The notes: a model not told the origin generated them from the letters alone. Shown: positions 9,384-19,885, numbered from the stretch's first letter. The stretch is 64,000 nt of DNA from Symbiodinium natans (GCA_905221605.1 CAJNDS010001435.1:270001-334000); one strand, 5' to 3'. Numbers and translations are program-made.

Positions 9384-9990
9384 TTAGGGTTTAGGGTTTA
9401 GGGTTTAGGGTTGAGGGTTTAGGGTTTAGGGCTCAAGGGTTTGGGGGCTTGGGGGCTTTAGGGGGTTTTGGGGCCTAATTAATGATGGTTTTGCTTAGGA
9501 GTTTGGGGGCTTGCGGGTTTTATGGTTGAAGGGTTTAAGGGTTTGGGGGTAAAGGTGTCTGTTTAAGAGTTTGGGGGATAAGGGTTTAAGGGTTTTAGGC
9601 TTAGGGTTCAAGTGCAAGTGTTTAAAGGACTTGAGGGCGCAGGGGTTTGGGGTTCGGGGCGTATGCGGGTTTAAGCGTTCTGGGGTTTTAAGGCCGAAGC
9701 TGCAAAAGGTTTCAGGGTTTCAGGGTCTCAGTCATGCTATAAGGGGTTTAGGGTTTAGGGGGTTACAACATGTTGAGTTAAAAAAATTACCGGAGTCTAG
9801 CATAGGGACCGCTGGCATTTGCAGCAGAAGGGCAAGTAATTCAACGAACAACTTGAAACCCGAAGCTCTCGATCTCTACATCCTGTACCCCAAAATCCTA
9901 AACCCTAAGCCGTGGGGGTAAAAAGGCGTTAGGAGTTGAGAAGCTTCAGGGTGTAAGGGTAATCCGAAAACCTAAGCCCTGAAACCTCGT
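9384..9990 (+). repeat. Degenerate TTTAGGG-derived region
   Basis: Clean TTTAGGG units at 9,385-9,435 decay into GGGTTT-rich sequence to about 9,770. The readings here rich in Gly, Leu and Phe are translations of the repeat, not genes. Confidence 0.7.
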
Positions 9991-10087
9991 TAGAAGCCCT
10001 AACCCCTTCAACCCCTTGGCCTTGCAAAAACGCTGAACCCCTACACCCATCCACTCTAAAGCCTTGAATCCTACAGCTCTTAGCCCC

Positions 10088-10234
10088 ATCCCTAAACCCT
10101 AAACTCCCTAAACCCTAAACTTCCTAAGCCCTAAACCCTAAACCCTAAGGCCCTAAACCCTAAACCCTAAACCCTAAACCCTAAACCCTAAACCCTAAAC
10201 CCTAAACCCTAAGGCCCTAAACCCTAAACCCTAA
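10088..10234 (-). repeat. CCCTAAA array
   Basis: About 20 units, with AAGGCCCTAAA spacers twice. Confidence 0.95.
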
Positions 10235-10246
10235 GTATCCCTCCAG

Positions 10247-10287
10247 GCCTTCGGGGGCTCCTTGAGTATCAACTCCTCGGCTTGTCG
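10247..10287 (+). CDS. Candidate short exon (plus)
   Basis: Bounded by acceptor TATCCCTCCAG and donor GTAGTG, reading AFGGSLSINSSAC. It lies between a CCCTAAA array and a poly(G)/TTTAGGG array. At 41 nt it is short, and a minus-strand frame (RQAEELILKEPPKAW) is also open though it lacks a donor. Confidence 0.3.
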
Positions 10288-10296
10288 GTAGTGCCA

Positions 10297-10465
10297 GGGG
10301 GGGGGGGGGGGGGGGGGTTTAGGGGGGTTTATAGGGTTTAGGGTTTAGGGTTTAGGGTTTAGGGTTTAGGGTTTAGGGTTTAGGGTTTAGGGTTTAGGGT
10401 TTAGGGTTTAGGGTTTAGGGTTTAGGGTTTAGGGTTTAGGGTTTAGGGTTTAGGGTTTAGGGTTC
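10297..10465 (+). repeat. Poly(G) tract plus TTTAGGG array, about 20 units
   Basis: A run of about 21 G (10,297-10,317) leads into a nearly perfect TTTAGGG array. A second array of TTTAGGG and TTTGGGG follows at 10,485-10,575. Confidence 0.95.
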
Positions 10466-11091
10466 TGTAACTTACCCATTTTGAGGGTTTAGGGTTTAGG
10501 GTTAGGGGCTTGGGGCTTAGGGTTAGGGGCTTGGGGTTTGGGGTTTGGGGTTTGGGGTTTGGGGTTTAGGGTTTAGAATCCAAACACAGCGCCTTTCTAC
10601 GCCTTGTTCAACAAAATTCCCAACCCTAGGCCCCTAAACCTCTCAGCCCCGAACCTGCAAAAGGACGCCAAACCCTAAAACCGCGAAAGCCGTAAATCTG
10701 AGAAATCCCCCAACCTCCTTAGCTCAAGACCAGACGCCACCGGCTAATCAAAAGTATCCATGGGCCTAAGGCCTAAGGCAACAGATTTCAATATTTGCAG
10801 GAGCTGAGAACGCGGGGCCCAGGGGTCCTGGGGATTTAGGAACCGTTGCAACTTGGGGAACCCTAAAACCCCAAACCCAATCAACCCTACACTAAACCCT
10901 ATACCCCTAAACCCTAAACCCTACACCCTCAACCCAGAAGAAGGCTTAGCGTGGGCAAGGGGGGTGGCAGTCCATCTGGTCTGGCCAAGAGGCAAAGGTG
11001 TTCCACACAGAGCCGGTGACCACTGCAACCTGAGCCACAGTGTGGGATGTAAGGGCCTAGCTTCTTCTTGCTTCTCTTTATGTTTTTATTT

Positions 11092-11250
11092 ACTATTCTT
11101 ATTACTATTACTATTACTATTACTATTACTATTACTATTACTATTACTATTACTATTACTAGTACTAGTACTATTACTATTACTATTACTATTACTATTA
11201 CTATTACTATTACTATTACTGTTACTATCACTATTACTGTTACTATCTAT
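11092..11250. repeat. (ATTACT)n hexamer microsatellite
   Basis: About 25 copies of a 6-bp unit with an ACTAGT interruption near 11,160, followed by a TA/TG tract to about 11,330. The long Leu/Ile/Thr- or Ser/Asn-repeat readings over it are artefacts. Confidence 0.95.
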
Positions 11251-11399
11251 TATTACTATTTTTATTATCATCATTTTATATGTGTATGTGTATATATATA
11301 TGTATATGTATATGTATATGTATATATACTTGTTGTTTTTGTTTTTCATTTTGTTTACTCTTCTTTTGTGTGGGGGGGGTGCCTGAACCCTAAACGCTG

Positions 11400-11880
11400 A
11401 ACCCCAAAAAGAAGGGGGCTTAGCCCGTTCGTTTGCGGGAGAATGTAGGCCTGATCCCTGTGGCTCTCAGAGTATACAAAGGCTATCAGCTTCGGGGATC
11501 GAAAGGGTACAAAGTCTACAGATGACACAAAAAACCGCGCACAAACCTTTGGTCAGGACTTAGAGGCTCAGATTCTTGTGCCTAGGTCTGCACTGTCTTG
11601 GGGTCGGGAGGGCTCAGTGAAAGGGATCTGCTCTATAGAAAGACGTATGTTGAGGTTTCAGGTTCCGAAAGTATCACCCCACACCTACGTCATGAATTTC
11701 TCGCGATGTGAGGCTAACTCTTTCAGCCCTAAGCCCTAAACCCTACACCCTAAACCTCCCATGTCAAACCCAACCCCAAACCCGTCCAGCTCTCCAGCCC
11801 CCTGGCCGCCCTAAATCCCTCAGTTCCTACCCAAGTGTAACCTGGGAATAAACACATGCTGCCTTGAAGGGAACCCAAAC
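11400..11880. other. Unique region, no feature recognised
   Basis: Unique sequence with only a short degenerate CCCTAAA stretch at 11,725-11,760. Confidence 0.5.
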
Positions 11881-11903
11881 CCTAGAACAGAGGACAGGCT
11901 TAC

Positions 11904-11989
11904 TCTGGCTCCTAGTTGCAACTTGTCAGTAGGGGACTTTGGGGCTGCCCGAGCGGCGTAGAGCGTAGCCATGAGGTAGCCGAAGTAGC
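11904..11989 (-). CDS. Candidate exon (minus) with canonical splice sites
   Basis: On the minus strand TACTAACCAG (a yeast-like branch-point string running into the acceptor) precedes 86 nt reading YFGYLMATLYAARAAPKSPT then DKLQLGAR, ending at GTAAGC. The first half is weakly hydrophobic. No family recognised. Likely the same minus-strand gene as its neighbours, though phase between exons was not established. Confidence 0.45.
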
Positions 11990-12289
11990 CTGGTTAGTAC
12001 AGGGTTCGGGCTGGCGGAATCGGGTGTTGGCGGGAGGGGGGGGGGGGGGGATTGGTGCTTGATTGCTTCCGGGTCCCAAAGACCAAAAGGGACCCAAACC
12101 CTCGGCCGCCTCAAGCCCCCCACTTTTACTCTGGGTTCGGTGCAGGGTTCAGGGCGTGGGGCTGCTTAGGGGCTTTGAGGTGGCTTTGTGGCTCCGGAGG
12201 AGGAAAGTTCGTGAAAGCTCGTACCCCGGAAGGCTTGCCCAAACGTTGGCCCAGCGCTTTAACAGAACGCCCTGAAAACCCCCCAACTC

Positions 12290-12410
12290 CCAGCTCCTAA
12301 ATACTCCGAAGCCTTTGAACTGGTCAACACGGAGACGACAGCCCTTGAGCTCCTTGCCCAAAGCTTCCAGAGCCCCCCCCATCGCAGACCCGGGCTTATA
12401 GGTACCCCCC
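12290..12410. CDS. Candidate exon, strand ambiguous
   Basis: Open on both strands. The minus reading (ALGKELKGCRLRVDQFKGFG) ends before GTATTT; the plus reading (EAFELVNTETTALELLAQSF) ends before GTACCC. No family recognised. Confidence 0.25.
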
Positions 12411-12602
12411 AAGTAGGGTTGCAAATGCAGTTGCCATGTTTACCATCCTGCCAAAAACATCCATGAGCCTCCAAGTATGAGTCGACCGCCGAACCCCCAC
12501 CCCCCAGCTGAACAGCAAAGAGGCGGTTTAAAATGATCCGATGCAGCTCGGACTTTACCTTGAAGCGTTCGTACCTGATGGCTTGAAGAAAAGAGGATCT
12601 CT

Positions 12603-12690
12603 CGGTTTAGGGTTTAGGGTTTAGGGTTTAGGGTTTAGGGTTAGAGTTTTGGGTTCAGGGTTCAGGGTTTAGGGTGTGGGGTTTCGGGCT
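12603..12690 (+). repeat. TTTAGGG array
   Basis: Clean TTTAGGG units followed by TTCAGGG variants. Confidence 0.9.
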
Positions 12691-13208
12691 GGAACCACCT
12701 CACCAGCTCTATGTAGGGAATTTGCGATTCAGGTCGGTAGCACATAGGCCTCCCTTATTATACACCGTTTAAAGGGTGATTTTGGGCACCTCGTTCCCTA
12801 AGAACCAGTAAGCCATGACTTGAATGTTATAGTATTCAAAGGGACAGGAATCACCCTGTCAATTGTCAATGGTGTTGAGTTGCGTTATAGCCGGCAGGTA
12901 GTAACATAACAAGGTCGTCTAAGCCTAAAACTCAATCCTTCTTCACGATCCTCCGATCCTCAAGGTTCAAAACCCCTGTAGTAAAGGTAGAGGGCCTTTT
13001 GTTAGACACAGGCATGCGAGGCGGCTGCTGGGGTTGACTGCCTAGTACAGGTAATCCTCTCCATATCACGATTTTTTCCGAAGGTGATAACGTGGCCACC
13101 GTGTGCAAGGGAATGCACATGCACGCAGCTTCGAGAAGCTGCGAAGGAGAGTGTTGGACGGTACAACTTTGCTCGCACATGCAAGGGTCCTGTACAAGGT
13201 TCAACCCT

Positions 13209-13337
13209 ACTTGGAGGTTCAGGGTACTTAGTAAGCCAATCATAACTGTACTTAGAACCCAATGAAAACCCTATTAGGGTACTTAGGGCCTTATAAGTGG
13301 GTTCTAGCTACACTTACAGGTACCCTAGCCTCCAAGT
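13209..13337. mobile_element. MITE-like element, family A (129 bp)
   Basis: Left end ACTTGGAGGTTCAGGGTACTT and right end GGTACCCTAGCCTCCAAGT are imperfect terminal inverted repeats, preceded by CCCT and followed by AACTCC. The internal sequence is AT-rich and non-coding. Confidence 0.65.
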
Positions 13338-13405
13338 AACTCCCAAAACCCTAAACGAATCTGATGCAGCAGTGGCTCCGAAAGGATATCAGCTCGAAGA
13401 TATAC

Positions 13406-13467
13406 CTGGCTTGCCCAGTCAACAGAGCTGTTGAACCCTTGTTCCAAGGTGACTGCAACGGGCGACG
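13406..13467 (-). CDS. Candidate exon (minus), unknown protein
   Basis: Minus-strand reading SPVAVTLEQGFNSSVDWASQ ending at CAG|GTATAT, with a GCTGAAG acceptor upstream. The frame continues open further upstream, so the start is uncertain. An antisense plus-strand frame is also open. Confidence 0.33.
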
Positions 13468-13879
13468 CTTCAGCATCGCCAAGGTATGTTGAGGACCAGA
13501 ACCGGTGCCAACAGGGAATCCCCAATCCTACTTGTTTTCGCGCGCTACCTGACTCAACGCAAGCGTGGGGAAGGACCCATGGCCCCGACGTGGAGGCCCA
13601 AACGCAGCGGATCCGTGGTGGTTCCGAAGCCCTTCGGCCCTCCATACACCAGCCCTCTAATTTTAAGAAGATGTCCAAGCAAAACCGGGTCCGACACCTC
13701 TAACTTGCAACCATGTCTTGCTCTGAGTCCCCCAACCCCAACCTCCCCCTCCTCCCCCCAGAAAACAATTGCAACAATCTTCGTTCACCTTAGTGCGCGT
13801 CAACATCTGTGTTGGAAGTAGCTGTGTAGCTATGTTGGGGTGGCCTCATGTTGGGGAGGGATCAAGAGTGTCGGGCCAC

Positions 13880-13929
13880 GGGAGCAGGCTCAGCAGCAAG
13901 ATCAGCGTGACGACCGGCAGGTACTTCTC
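13880..13929 (-). CDS. Candidate exon (minus): membrane helix resembling DUF221
   Basis: Acceptor CCGACCCAG then EKYLPVVTLILLLSLLP and a possible GTGGCC donor. The LP...LLP-framed helix resembles the helix that precedes the PLI(M/L)P segment in CSC1/OSCA proteins, and it lies upstream (on the minus strand) of the PLIMP exon at 5.7 kb, as expected for one gene. The frame stays open for a few codons past the suggested donor, so the 3' end is provisional. Confidence 0.4.
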
Positions 13930-13959
13930 CTGGGTCGGCGGAGTACCGAAATTGGATAG

Positions 13960-14440
13960 GCATAATTCACTATCACCTTTTACGGTTTCCCAAAACACCA
14001 AACCGGCTCCTCTTGCCTTTCCTCTGAGCAAGTCTGAAGGAAGACCCTCCGCTCGTCAGTGTCTCCCTCTCACTCTCTTTTTATTCTTTCTTTTCTTTCA
14101 TTCCAAAGTTCTTTCTTGCTTTTCGTGTTGCCATATTGTCCGTCTCTCCCAGCCTAAACTGCACAAGACGTTACTTAGCCCATGGGAGGCCTCCAGCTCG
14201 AAACTGACTTCTCGTGCCAGGGGAAGGAAAATCGACAAGCAGAAAGTAAGCCCTGTAGAACTCTCCTTTAATATCCCCAGCTCAAAAAACTTACTTGTGC
14301 GTAGCAGGAGTTCGAAACTTGGGTACTTGTTCTACCCCCGATATAAACACGCTTGTCGGGCATGATACAGGGTACCTCAACCCTAATTATTACCCTACAC
14401 CCCCAAAAGCCCTAGTTTCCCAAGTTCTTACGAAGAGCCA
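13960..14440. other. Unique region with pyrimidine-rich tract
   Basis: Includes a T/C-rich stretch at about 14,065-14,115. A plus-strand frame is open here but shows no motif. Nothing firmly recognisable. Confidence 0.35.
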
Positions 14441-14870
14441 GTAACCTTAAACCCTAAACCCTCAGTAACCAAAAGAACGCAGTAGCTTCCCAGGCCAAGC
14501 CGCCATGAAGGTGCGACAGAGCCGGCACGTGTCTGCACCTCTGTGGGCATGCCCTCAAATCCTGAACCCCAACTGTTTAGGGTTTAGGGTTTCGAGTTTA
14601 GGGTTTGAACCCGAACTGAACCCTTACTAAGCCCCTCTAAGCCCTAAACCGTATGAGCGCAGGAAAGACCTACGCAAGCCAATGTTCAGGAGACCCTCGC
14701 AAAACAAAAGAACCCTCAAACCCGCAAACCGCTTGGAACCGCCAGGGTGGTCCATGGCCTTTGAAAACCTAACAAAAAGAGCCCATAAACCACCAAAAGC
14801 TCAGGAGCATTTCATAGGCAATTGTCTTGTTCCCTCATGACCTCCCTAGAAAACCGCAGGAAAGATACCT

Positions 14871-14969
14871 TGGGATGTTCCTCCGGATACTAAGAGTCCT
14901 GAGACAGGGAGGATAATAGCGGTACGATGATCCCCATGAAGGACTGTTAGTATAAGGGGGAACATCCCA
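14871..14969. mobile_element. MITE-like element, family B (99 bp)
   Basis: TGGGATGTTCC at the left and GGAACATCCCA at the right are perfect 11-bp inverted ends. Inner ACTAAGAGTCCT and GGACTGTTAGTATAAGGGGG continue the family motif. Confidence 0.7.
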
Positions 14970-14976
14970 CAGTATG

Positions 14977-15025
14977 CCCTAAACCCTAAACCCTGAACCC
15001 TTAACCCTAAACCCTGAACCCTTCG
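14977..15025 (-). repeat. Short CCCTAAA array
   Basis: CCCTAAA with CCCTGAA and CCTTAA variants. TTTAGGG variants follow at 15,125-15,160 in the opposite orientation. Confidence 0.85.
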
Positions 15026-15330
15026 CTTTGGGGCTTCTATATCCCAAGGTATACCATCAACCCCCCAATTCCTCAACACTTGACGGGCAACTGTCTGGCG
15101 CCAGCCAAGCAAGCAGCCTCGTTTCGGGTTTAGGGTTCAGGGTTTAGGCTGTAGGGTTTGGGATTGTTTCGCGGTCTTGGAAATTTCGGGAATTCGGTTT
15201 GGGTCTTCCGTGGGTATTTTTCGGTGGTGTAAGGGCTTCACTGAAGGATTGGTTAAAGGTTCAGAGGCTTTAGCCAGCTGCTGCCGCCTCCGAATTTCTC
15301 TCCAGGGCTGCCATGTTGTCTGGATCAGGA

Positions 15331-15376
15331 AACCCTAAACCCTAAACCCTAAACCCTAAACCCTAAACCCTAAACC

Positions 15377-15415
<39 letters not shown>

Positions 15416-15445
15416 ACCCTAAACCCTAAACCCTAAACCCAACCC
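15331..15445 (-). repeat. CCCTAAA array with a CCCTCAA sub-block
   Basis: Clean CCCTAAA flanks an internal run of six CCCTCAA units (15,377-15,418), showing local homogenisation of a variant. Confidence 0.95.
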
Positions 15446-15506
15446 CAAACCCATTCGTGGGGTGGAGACACGGGGGCTACTTAATAGGGTTTGCCAGGCT
15501 TCTCAG

Positions 15507-15599
15507 GCTCGGGGTGCGAGCCTTGAACTGGATCAGGCTCTCCTGGAAATCTGCCATCAACCGAGCAACCAAGCCCTTGCTTGGGCTTTCCGCTTGCAA
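15507..15599 (+). CDS. Candidate exon (plus), 31 codons, unknown protein
   Basis: Acceptor GGCTTCTCAG, then ARGASLELDQALLEICHQPS continuing NQALAWAFRLQ, and donor CAA|GTGAAA. The length is an exact multiple of three. Helical, soluble-looking composition. The minus strand has an open frame but weaker splice signals. Confidence 0.45.
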
Positions 15600-15639
15600 G
15601 TGAAATGTCCAACTTCTGCGTCAGTTCATTGCGGGAGAA

Positions 15640-16430
15640 AGACCCTAAACCCTACACCCAAAACCCTAAACCCACATCCTGAAATATGGCCATCAGCAGG
15701 AAGACTTGGAGGTCCACACCCAAAACTCTAAAACCATGAACCATGGGGGCAAAATGAAAACCCTAATCCCTAGCCGTATAAGTCCTAAACCCTAAACCCA
15801 CCATGAACCACAAACAAGGGCTGAGAGTTCAGGAGGCAAAGGGTTCGACCAAGGAGCTTGATGTTGACGTTCGACCACCCTCCAACCTTGTTTCTAAGGA
15901 GAGGCGCTGGGGATGCTGGGCTTATAGGTTCCTTTTTTTGTTGGGGTAGGGGGGCAGGGGTTGGGACCCTAAAACATCCAGGACCAAGCTCGACCCCCAA
16001 CTTAACTTTAGGCACCATTCTTGTCCGATACCCTCAGAGGACGTCAGAAGTGCCCACCGACCACACTTGTTACCTTCAAATTCGGTTCAAAGGCGTAGGG
16101 ACACCATGCGCTTTGAAACGAATCAATCTGCACCCTGAGTGCCTGAGGCGTAATACTCAAAGTTGGGTTCTAAAGTGTGGCCCAGCGGCGTTCGACCACG
16201 CTTGAATGGCAGTGACCTGATGAGGGAGTTGAGGTTTTAGGGTTCTTCTGGAACTCAAACGACAGCATGGCTACTGTAGTGCTGCAATTTTACCCAGAGC
16301 TAAACCCTGGAGGAGATTACGCGGTATGTAAGCTGTCCTCTCATGAAGAACCTGTTCAAGAGACACAAGTGGGTCAAGGAAAGGTTTGGGGGTCAGAGTA
16401 TAGGCTTGTGTGTTTTAGGGTTCAGGCTTT
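15640..16430. other. Unique region with small degenerate arrays
   Basis: CCCTAAA-like bits at 15,640-15,670 and 15,780-15,800. A plus-strand frame at about 15,858-16,205 is open and ends with a stop, but no motif or family was recognised. Confidence 0.35.
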
Positions 16431-16564
16431 AGGGTAAACCCTAAACCCTGAACCCTAAACCCTGCATCCTCCCCCAAAGCGTGATCTCAAGAAACGGGGC
16501 TGGTATCTTTCTTCCTTGAGCCTCAAGTCCCGGGTCCCTCCAGGCCACCCCAAGACCCAAAATC

Positions 16565-16655
16565 AAGGTTTGGGGTTTAGGGTTTAGGGTTTAGGGTTTA
16601 GGGTTTAGGGTTTAGGGTTTAGGGCAGTTTGGGCAGTTTAGGGTTTAGGGTTGCA
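16565..16655 (+). repeat. TTTAGGG array
   Basis: About 8 clean units then a GCAGTTTAGGG break. A CCCTAAA array lies at 16,436-16,465 on its left. Confidence 0.9.
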
Positions 16656-16784
16656 GGGCTTGGCGCCCTTAAGCCAAAGAGCTGGCAGAGACCAGAAGAG
16701 CACGCCGACCACGCACACCACCTGCGCTTGAACTCTGAGCGGCGCTTTTCGTCTTAGGAAGGTGGAGGGCTTTAGGCTTTGGGT

Positions 16785-16928
16785 AAACCCAAACCCTAAA
16801 CCCTAAAAACCTTAAAAAAACCCTACAAACCCTATAAACCCTATCATAAACACTATAAACCCGATAAACCCTATAAACCCTCTAAACCCTGAAAAACCTA
16901 ATAAACCCTGTAAACCCTATAAAGCCTA
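16785..16928 (-). repeat. CCCTATAAA-type degenerate array
   Basis: After three clean CCCTAAA units the array becomes CCCTATAAA and similar 8-9-mers. Confidence 0.8.
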
Positions 16929-17046
16929 AACTACTGTGTGCTTCGGGAAGTTTAGGGTCTCAGGGTTGCGGGCTTTGCGGCCTCAGGCTTCGGAAAGTGT
17001 AGCATGTTTGTGTTTAGCTTAGGCCCCCCCCGAATGGGTCAGCCAA

Positions 17047-17320
17047 GGGTTTAGGGTTTAGGGTTTAGGGTTTAGGGTTTAGGGTTTAGGGTTTAGGGTT
17101 TACGCCAAGAATCCTAACTCCCAACTTCATCTAAGCAATCGCCCTCGAATCAACTTCCAGAAAGACAGGCTTAGGTCTCCCCACAGCACGACTAGAATCG
17201 CGCATGGCTAAGGGTTTAGGGTTTAGGGTTTAGGTTTTAGGGTTTAGGGTTTAGGATTAAGGGTCAAGGGTCAAGGGTCAAGGGTTTAGGGTTTAGGGTT
17301 TAGGGTTTAGGGCTTAGAGG
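17047..17320 (+). repeat. Two TTTAGGG arrays around a 110-bp island
   Basis: Arrays at 17,047-17,102 and 17,210-17,315, the second with a TCAAGGG sub-block. The island between has no clear exon call. Confidence 0.9.
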
Positions 17321-17586
17321 GGTTTAGAAGCTGCTTGCACTGTAGCCTTCGGAGATCACGGGATGTGGGTCTTCAGGTCTTTATAGTAATAGTCCCCCAC
17401 CAAGAGGCTTTCAATTACACAGAGGAGGGTAAACCGCAACCCTGTGAACCCTGAACCCTTAAACCCTAAGCCTCAGAGCCCTCAACCTCAAAAGCGTAAA
17501 AAAAACTCCTTGAAACCTTCAAAGCCGCAAGCCCCGAAACCCTAAACTCGAAACGCAACACTAGCCCTGAACTACCCGAAGCGCCC

Positions 17587-17680
17587 TAAGCCCTAAACCC
17601 TAAACCCTAAACCCTAAACCCTAAACCCTAAACCCTGAACCCTGAACCCTGAACCCTGAAACCCTCAACCCTCAACCCCA
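17587..17680 (-). repeat. CCCTAAA array
   Basis: CCCTAAA then four CCCTGAA units; left flank of the exon at 17,694. Confidence 0.95.
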
Positions 17681-17693
17681 ACTTTGCGTCGAG

Positions 17694-17769
17694 GCCCCTG
17701 GTGCCTTTGCTACGATGGTGCGGGGATGGCTAAGCTTCCAGGGTGTGGAGGCATTGGACCACACCTCAG
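17694..17769 (+). CDS. Candidate exon (plus), unknown protein
   Basis: GCGTCGAG acceptor followed by APGAFATMVRGWLSFQGVEA then LDHTS, ending at the consensus-like CAG|GTGTAT. Flanked by CCCTAAA on the left and poly(G) plus TTTAGGG on the right. The antisense strand is open but lacks a donor. Confidence 0.42.
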
Positions 17770-17782
17770 GTGTATCGAAATT

Positions 17783-18125
17783 GAGGGGGGGGGGGGGTTT
17801 GGGGGTTTAGGGTTTAGGGTTTAGGGGTTAGGGGTTTCGGGGTTTGGGAATTAAGGGGCCTGGGGTTTCGGATGGTTTTGGGGTTTCGGGGTTACGTTTT
17901 TTTTTCGGGGTTTGGGGGGTTTGGGGGTTCAGGGTTTCGGATATTCAGTTTCGGGTTGACGAAGTATTCTCATGATTTGCTGACGGCTTGGTTTAGCTTT
18001 CATGCTCAGGGTATGTGATTCCGGGTCTGAGAGTTTAGGGCTTAAGGGGTTTAGGGCTTTGGGTCTAATGTTCAGGGGTATGTGATTTCGGGTTTAGGGT
18101 TTTACAGTCTAGGGTTTTGTGTTTA
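17783..18125 (+). repeat. Poly(G) and degenerate TTTAGGG region
   Basis: G run at 17,784-17,797 then TTTAGGG units decaying into GGGTTT/TTTCGGG sequence. Confidence 0.75.
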
Positions 18126-18334
18126 ACCAGCCGACTGAATTGAATAGGCTGCCAGTCTATACGTGCAGCCGATGAAGGCTTGTAGGCAGACAAACCCTAA
18201 ACAAACCCTAAACCCAAAATCCTAAACCCGAAACGATTGCGGGCTCCTGGGTGAAGACGAGCGAACGGCGGGCTCCGAACTCTGCCAAAGTCATGAAGCA
18301 CTAGGGTTTTGCTAAGGTGGGCTTTTGGGGCTTA

Positions 18335-18410
18335 TGTAAAGGTTTAGGGTTTAGGGTTCAGGGTTCAGGGTTTAGGGCTTAGGGTTTATAGGGTCTAGGG
18401 TTTAGGGCCG
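18335..18410 (+). repeat. TTTAGGG array with TTCAGGG variants
   Basis: Short heptamer array. The island at 18,411-18,534 that follows is unique with no clear exon. Confidence 0.85.
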
Positions 18411-18534
18411 GGAAGCCACGTCCCTGGCTTCAGGCGCGGTCCGGATCTGCCAGCGGCTTCGGTGCGAGAGCAGGACCTGCACTCGGGATTGAGATCCGTG
18501 GGTTACTAGGAGGTTCATATACGAGTACTTTTAT

Positions 18535-18692
18535 GTAGGGTTTAGGGTTTAGGGTTTAGGGTTTAGGGTTTAGGGTTTAGGGTTTAGGGTTTAGGGTTTA
18601 GGGTTTAGGGTTTAGGGTTTAGGGTTTAGGGTTTAGGGTTTAGGGTTTAGGGTTTAGGGTTTAGGGTTTAGGGCTTCAGGCTTAGGGCTTAG
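18535..18692 (+). repeat. Near-perfect TTTAGGG array, about 20 units
   Basis: One of the longest pure arrays in the window, ending in GGGCTTA variants. Confidence 0.97.
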
Positions 18693-18767
18693 GGCTTACT
18701 TGCAGCTTCATCTGGGTCCTTATAAGTAGGGTCATTGGTAGGGTTTCGGGTTTAGGGTTTAGGGTTT

Positions 18768-18882
18768 ACTTGGAGGGTCATGGGTACTTAGAGGTACGGT
18801 CGCAACTGCCCAAACAAGTGTTATAAGTATACTTGCCATACTTCTAGCCATACTTATAACTTTGCCCATAAACCCCCCAAGT
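18768..18882. mobile_element. MITE-like element, family A (115 bp)
   Basis: ACTTGGAGGGTCATGGGTACTT at the left is cut from a TTTAGGG array; the right end is GCCCATAAACCCCCCAAGT. Internal TATAAGTATAC and CATACTTATAAC are inverted. It appears inserted at the edge of a telomere-type array. Confidence 0.6.
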
Positions 18883-18916
18883 ACTCTACCATGTTACAGG
18901 CACTTTGTGAAGGAAC

Positions 18917-18934
18917 CCCCCCCCCCCCCCCCCC
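18917..18934. repeat. Poly(C) tract
   Basis: About 18 C, followed within 15 bases by shorter C runs. Confidence 0.95.
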
Positions 18935-19319
18935 ATCAAAAAGACCCCCCCCCACCCCTCTCCCTCAGAGACACCACCACTTTAGGGTTTTGTAGATTTG
19001 GTAGCAGGAGAAACAAACTTCCACTGCCACTCCAGGGACTCTGGCTAGGACCCCGAAGCTTGTACCCTTCATCTTCATGTTTGGGACCCTTTACCCAAAA
19101 GAGGGAAGGATACCGCTAAACCCTAGACCCTAAACCCTAAACACTAAACCCTAAGGTCCCCTGGTCCGCACCGCACTCCGCACCGCGAGCCTGTTCTGCC
19201 AAAACGCCTTGGTGACCAGAATCAGGCCAGAGCGAAGCTCAACTCGCAGCCCAGGTACACTACCACACACGACCTGGGACCCCACTGACACCTACAGTGA
19301 CACCCTTTGTGGCTATGTC

Positions 19320-19510
19320 TGCAAACCCTAAACCCTAAACCCTAAGCTACTTGCGGCGAAACGGCACCTAAGCTGCTGCCCGGCGGCGCGTTTGCACGGT
19401 GGCAAAGGTTGCAAAGGCTGTGGACGAGCAGGAGCTGGAGCTACGAACCTTCAGAGAGTTTAGGGTTTAGGGTTTAGGGTTTAGGGTTTAGGGTTTAGGG
19501 TTTAGGGTTC
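19320..19510. CDS. Candidate exon island between inverted arrays (about 19,346-19,454)
   Basis: A short CCCTAAA array (19,323-19,344) and a TTTAGGG array (19,458-19,509) flank a GC-rich island. Two plus frames are open (APKLLPGGAFARWQRL; VAKVAKAVDEQELEL), so strand and frame are undecided. Confidence 0.3.
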
Positions 19511-19611
19511 AAGATAGAGCCCTCCCCCCCAACTCCAAAGCCCCAGAACTCTAGACCCTACACCCTCATGAGTTGCACGTACATTGACATGGAACTTCTA
19601 GGGCGTCGTGG

Positions 19612-19682
19612 AGACCTAACAAGACCAGGGCAGGGGCTCCGGTGGCTTCATCCGCGGAAAACCCGAAAGCTGGAACACTGGA
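19612..19682 (-). CDS. Candidate exon (minus), unknown protein
   Basis: Acceptor AAATGTCCAG then VPAFGFSADEATGAPALVLL, donor GTCTCC. The reading frame stays open well upstream, so a longer exon is possible. Confidence 0.35.
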
Positions 19683-19807
19683 CATTTGGGTTGGAACACT
19701 TGGGACAGTAGAGAGGAAGATCAGAAACCAGAGAGCAGGAACCCTCGTTGCATGACTTATCCCCACATGTTGAAGCTCCAGAGAGTCATCATTATAGCAC
19801 CTCTACC

Positions 19808-19885
19808 CTAAAGACCTAAACCCTAAACCCTAAACCCTACACCCTAAACCCTAAACCCTGAAGCCTAACCCTAAACCCTTAACTC
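19808..19885 (-). repeat. CCCTAAA array
   Basis: CCCTAAA with CCCTACA and CCCTGAA variants. Confidence 0.9.

Noticed and set aside
10318-10465. A true chromosome end, given the long TTTAGGG arrays
   Set aside because: Arrays alternate orientation, are short and are embedded in unique DNA throughout; none runs to the window edge.
11068-11400. Long Leu-, Ile/Thr- or Ser/Asn-repeat reading frames
   Set aside because: They are six-frame translations of the (ATTACT)n and TA microsatellites.
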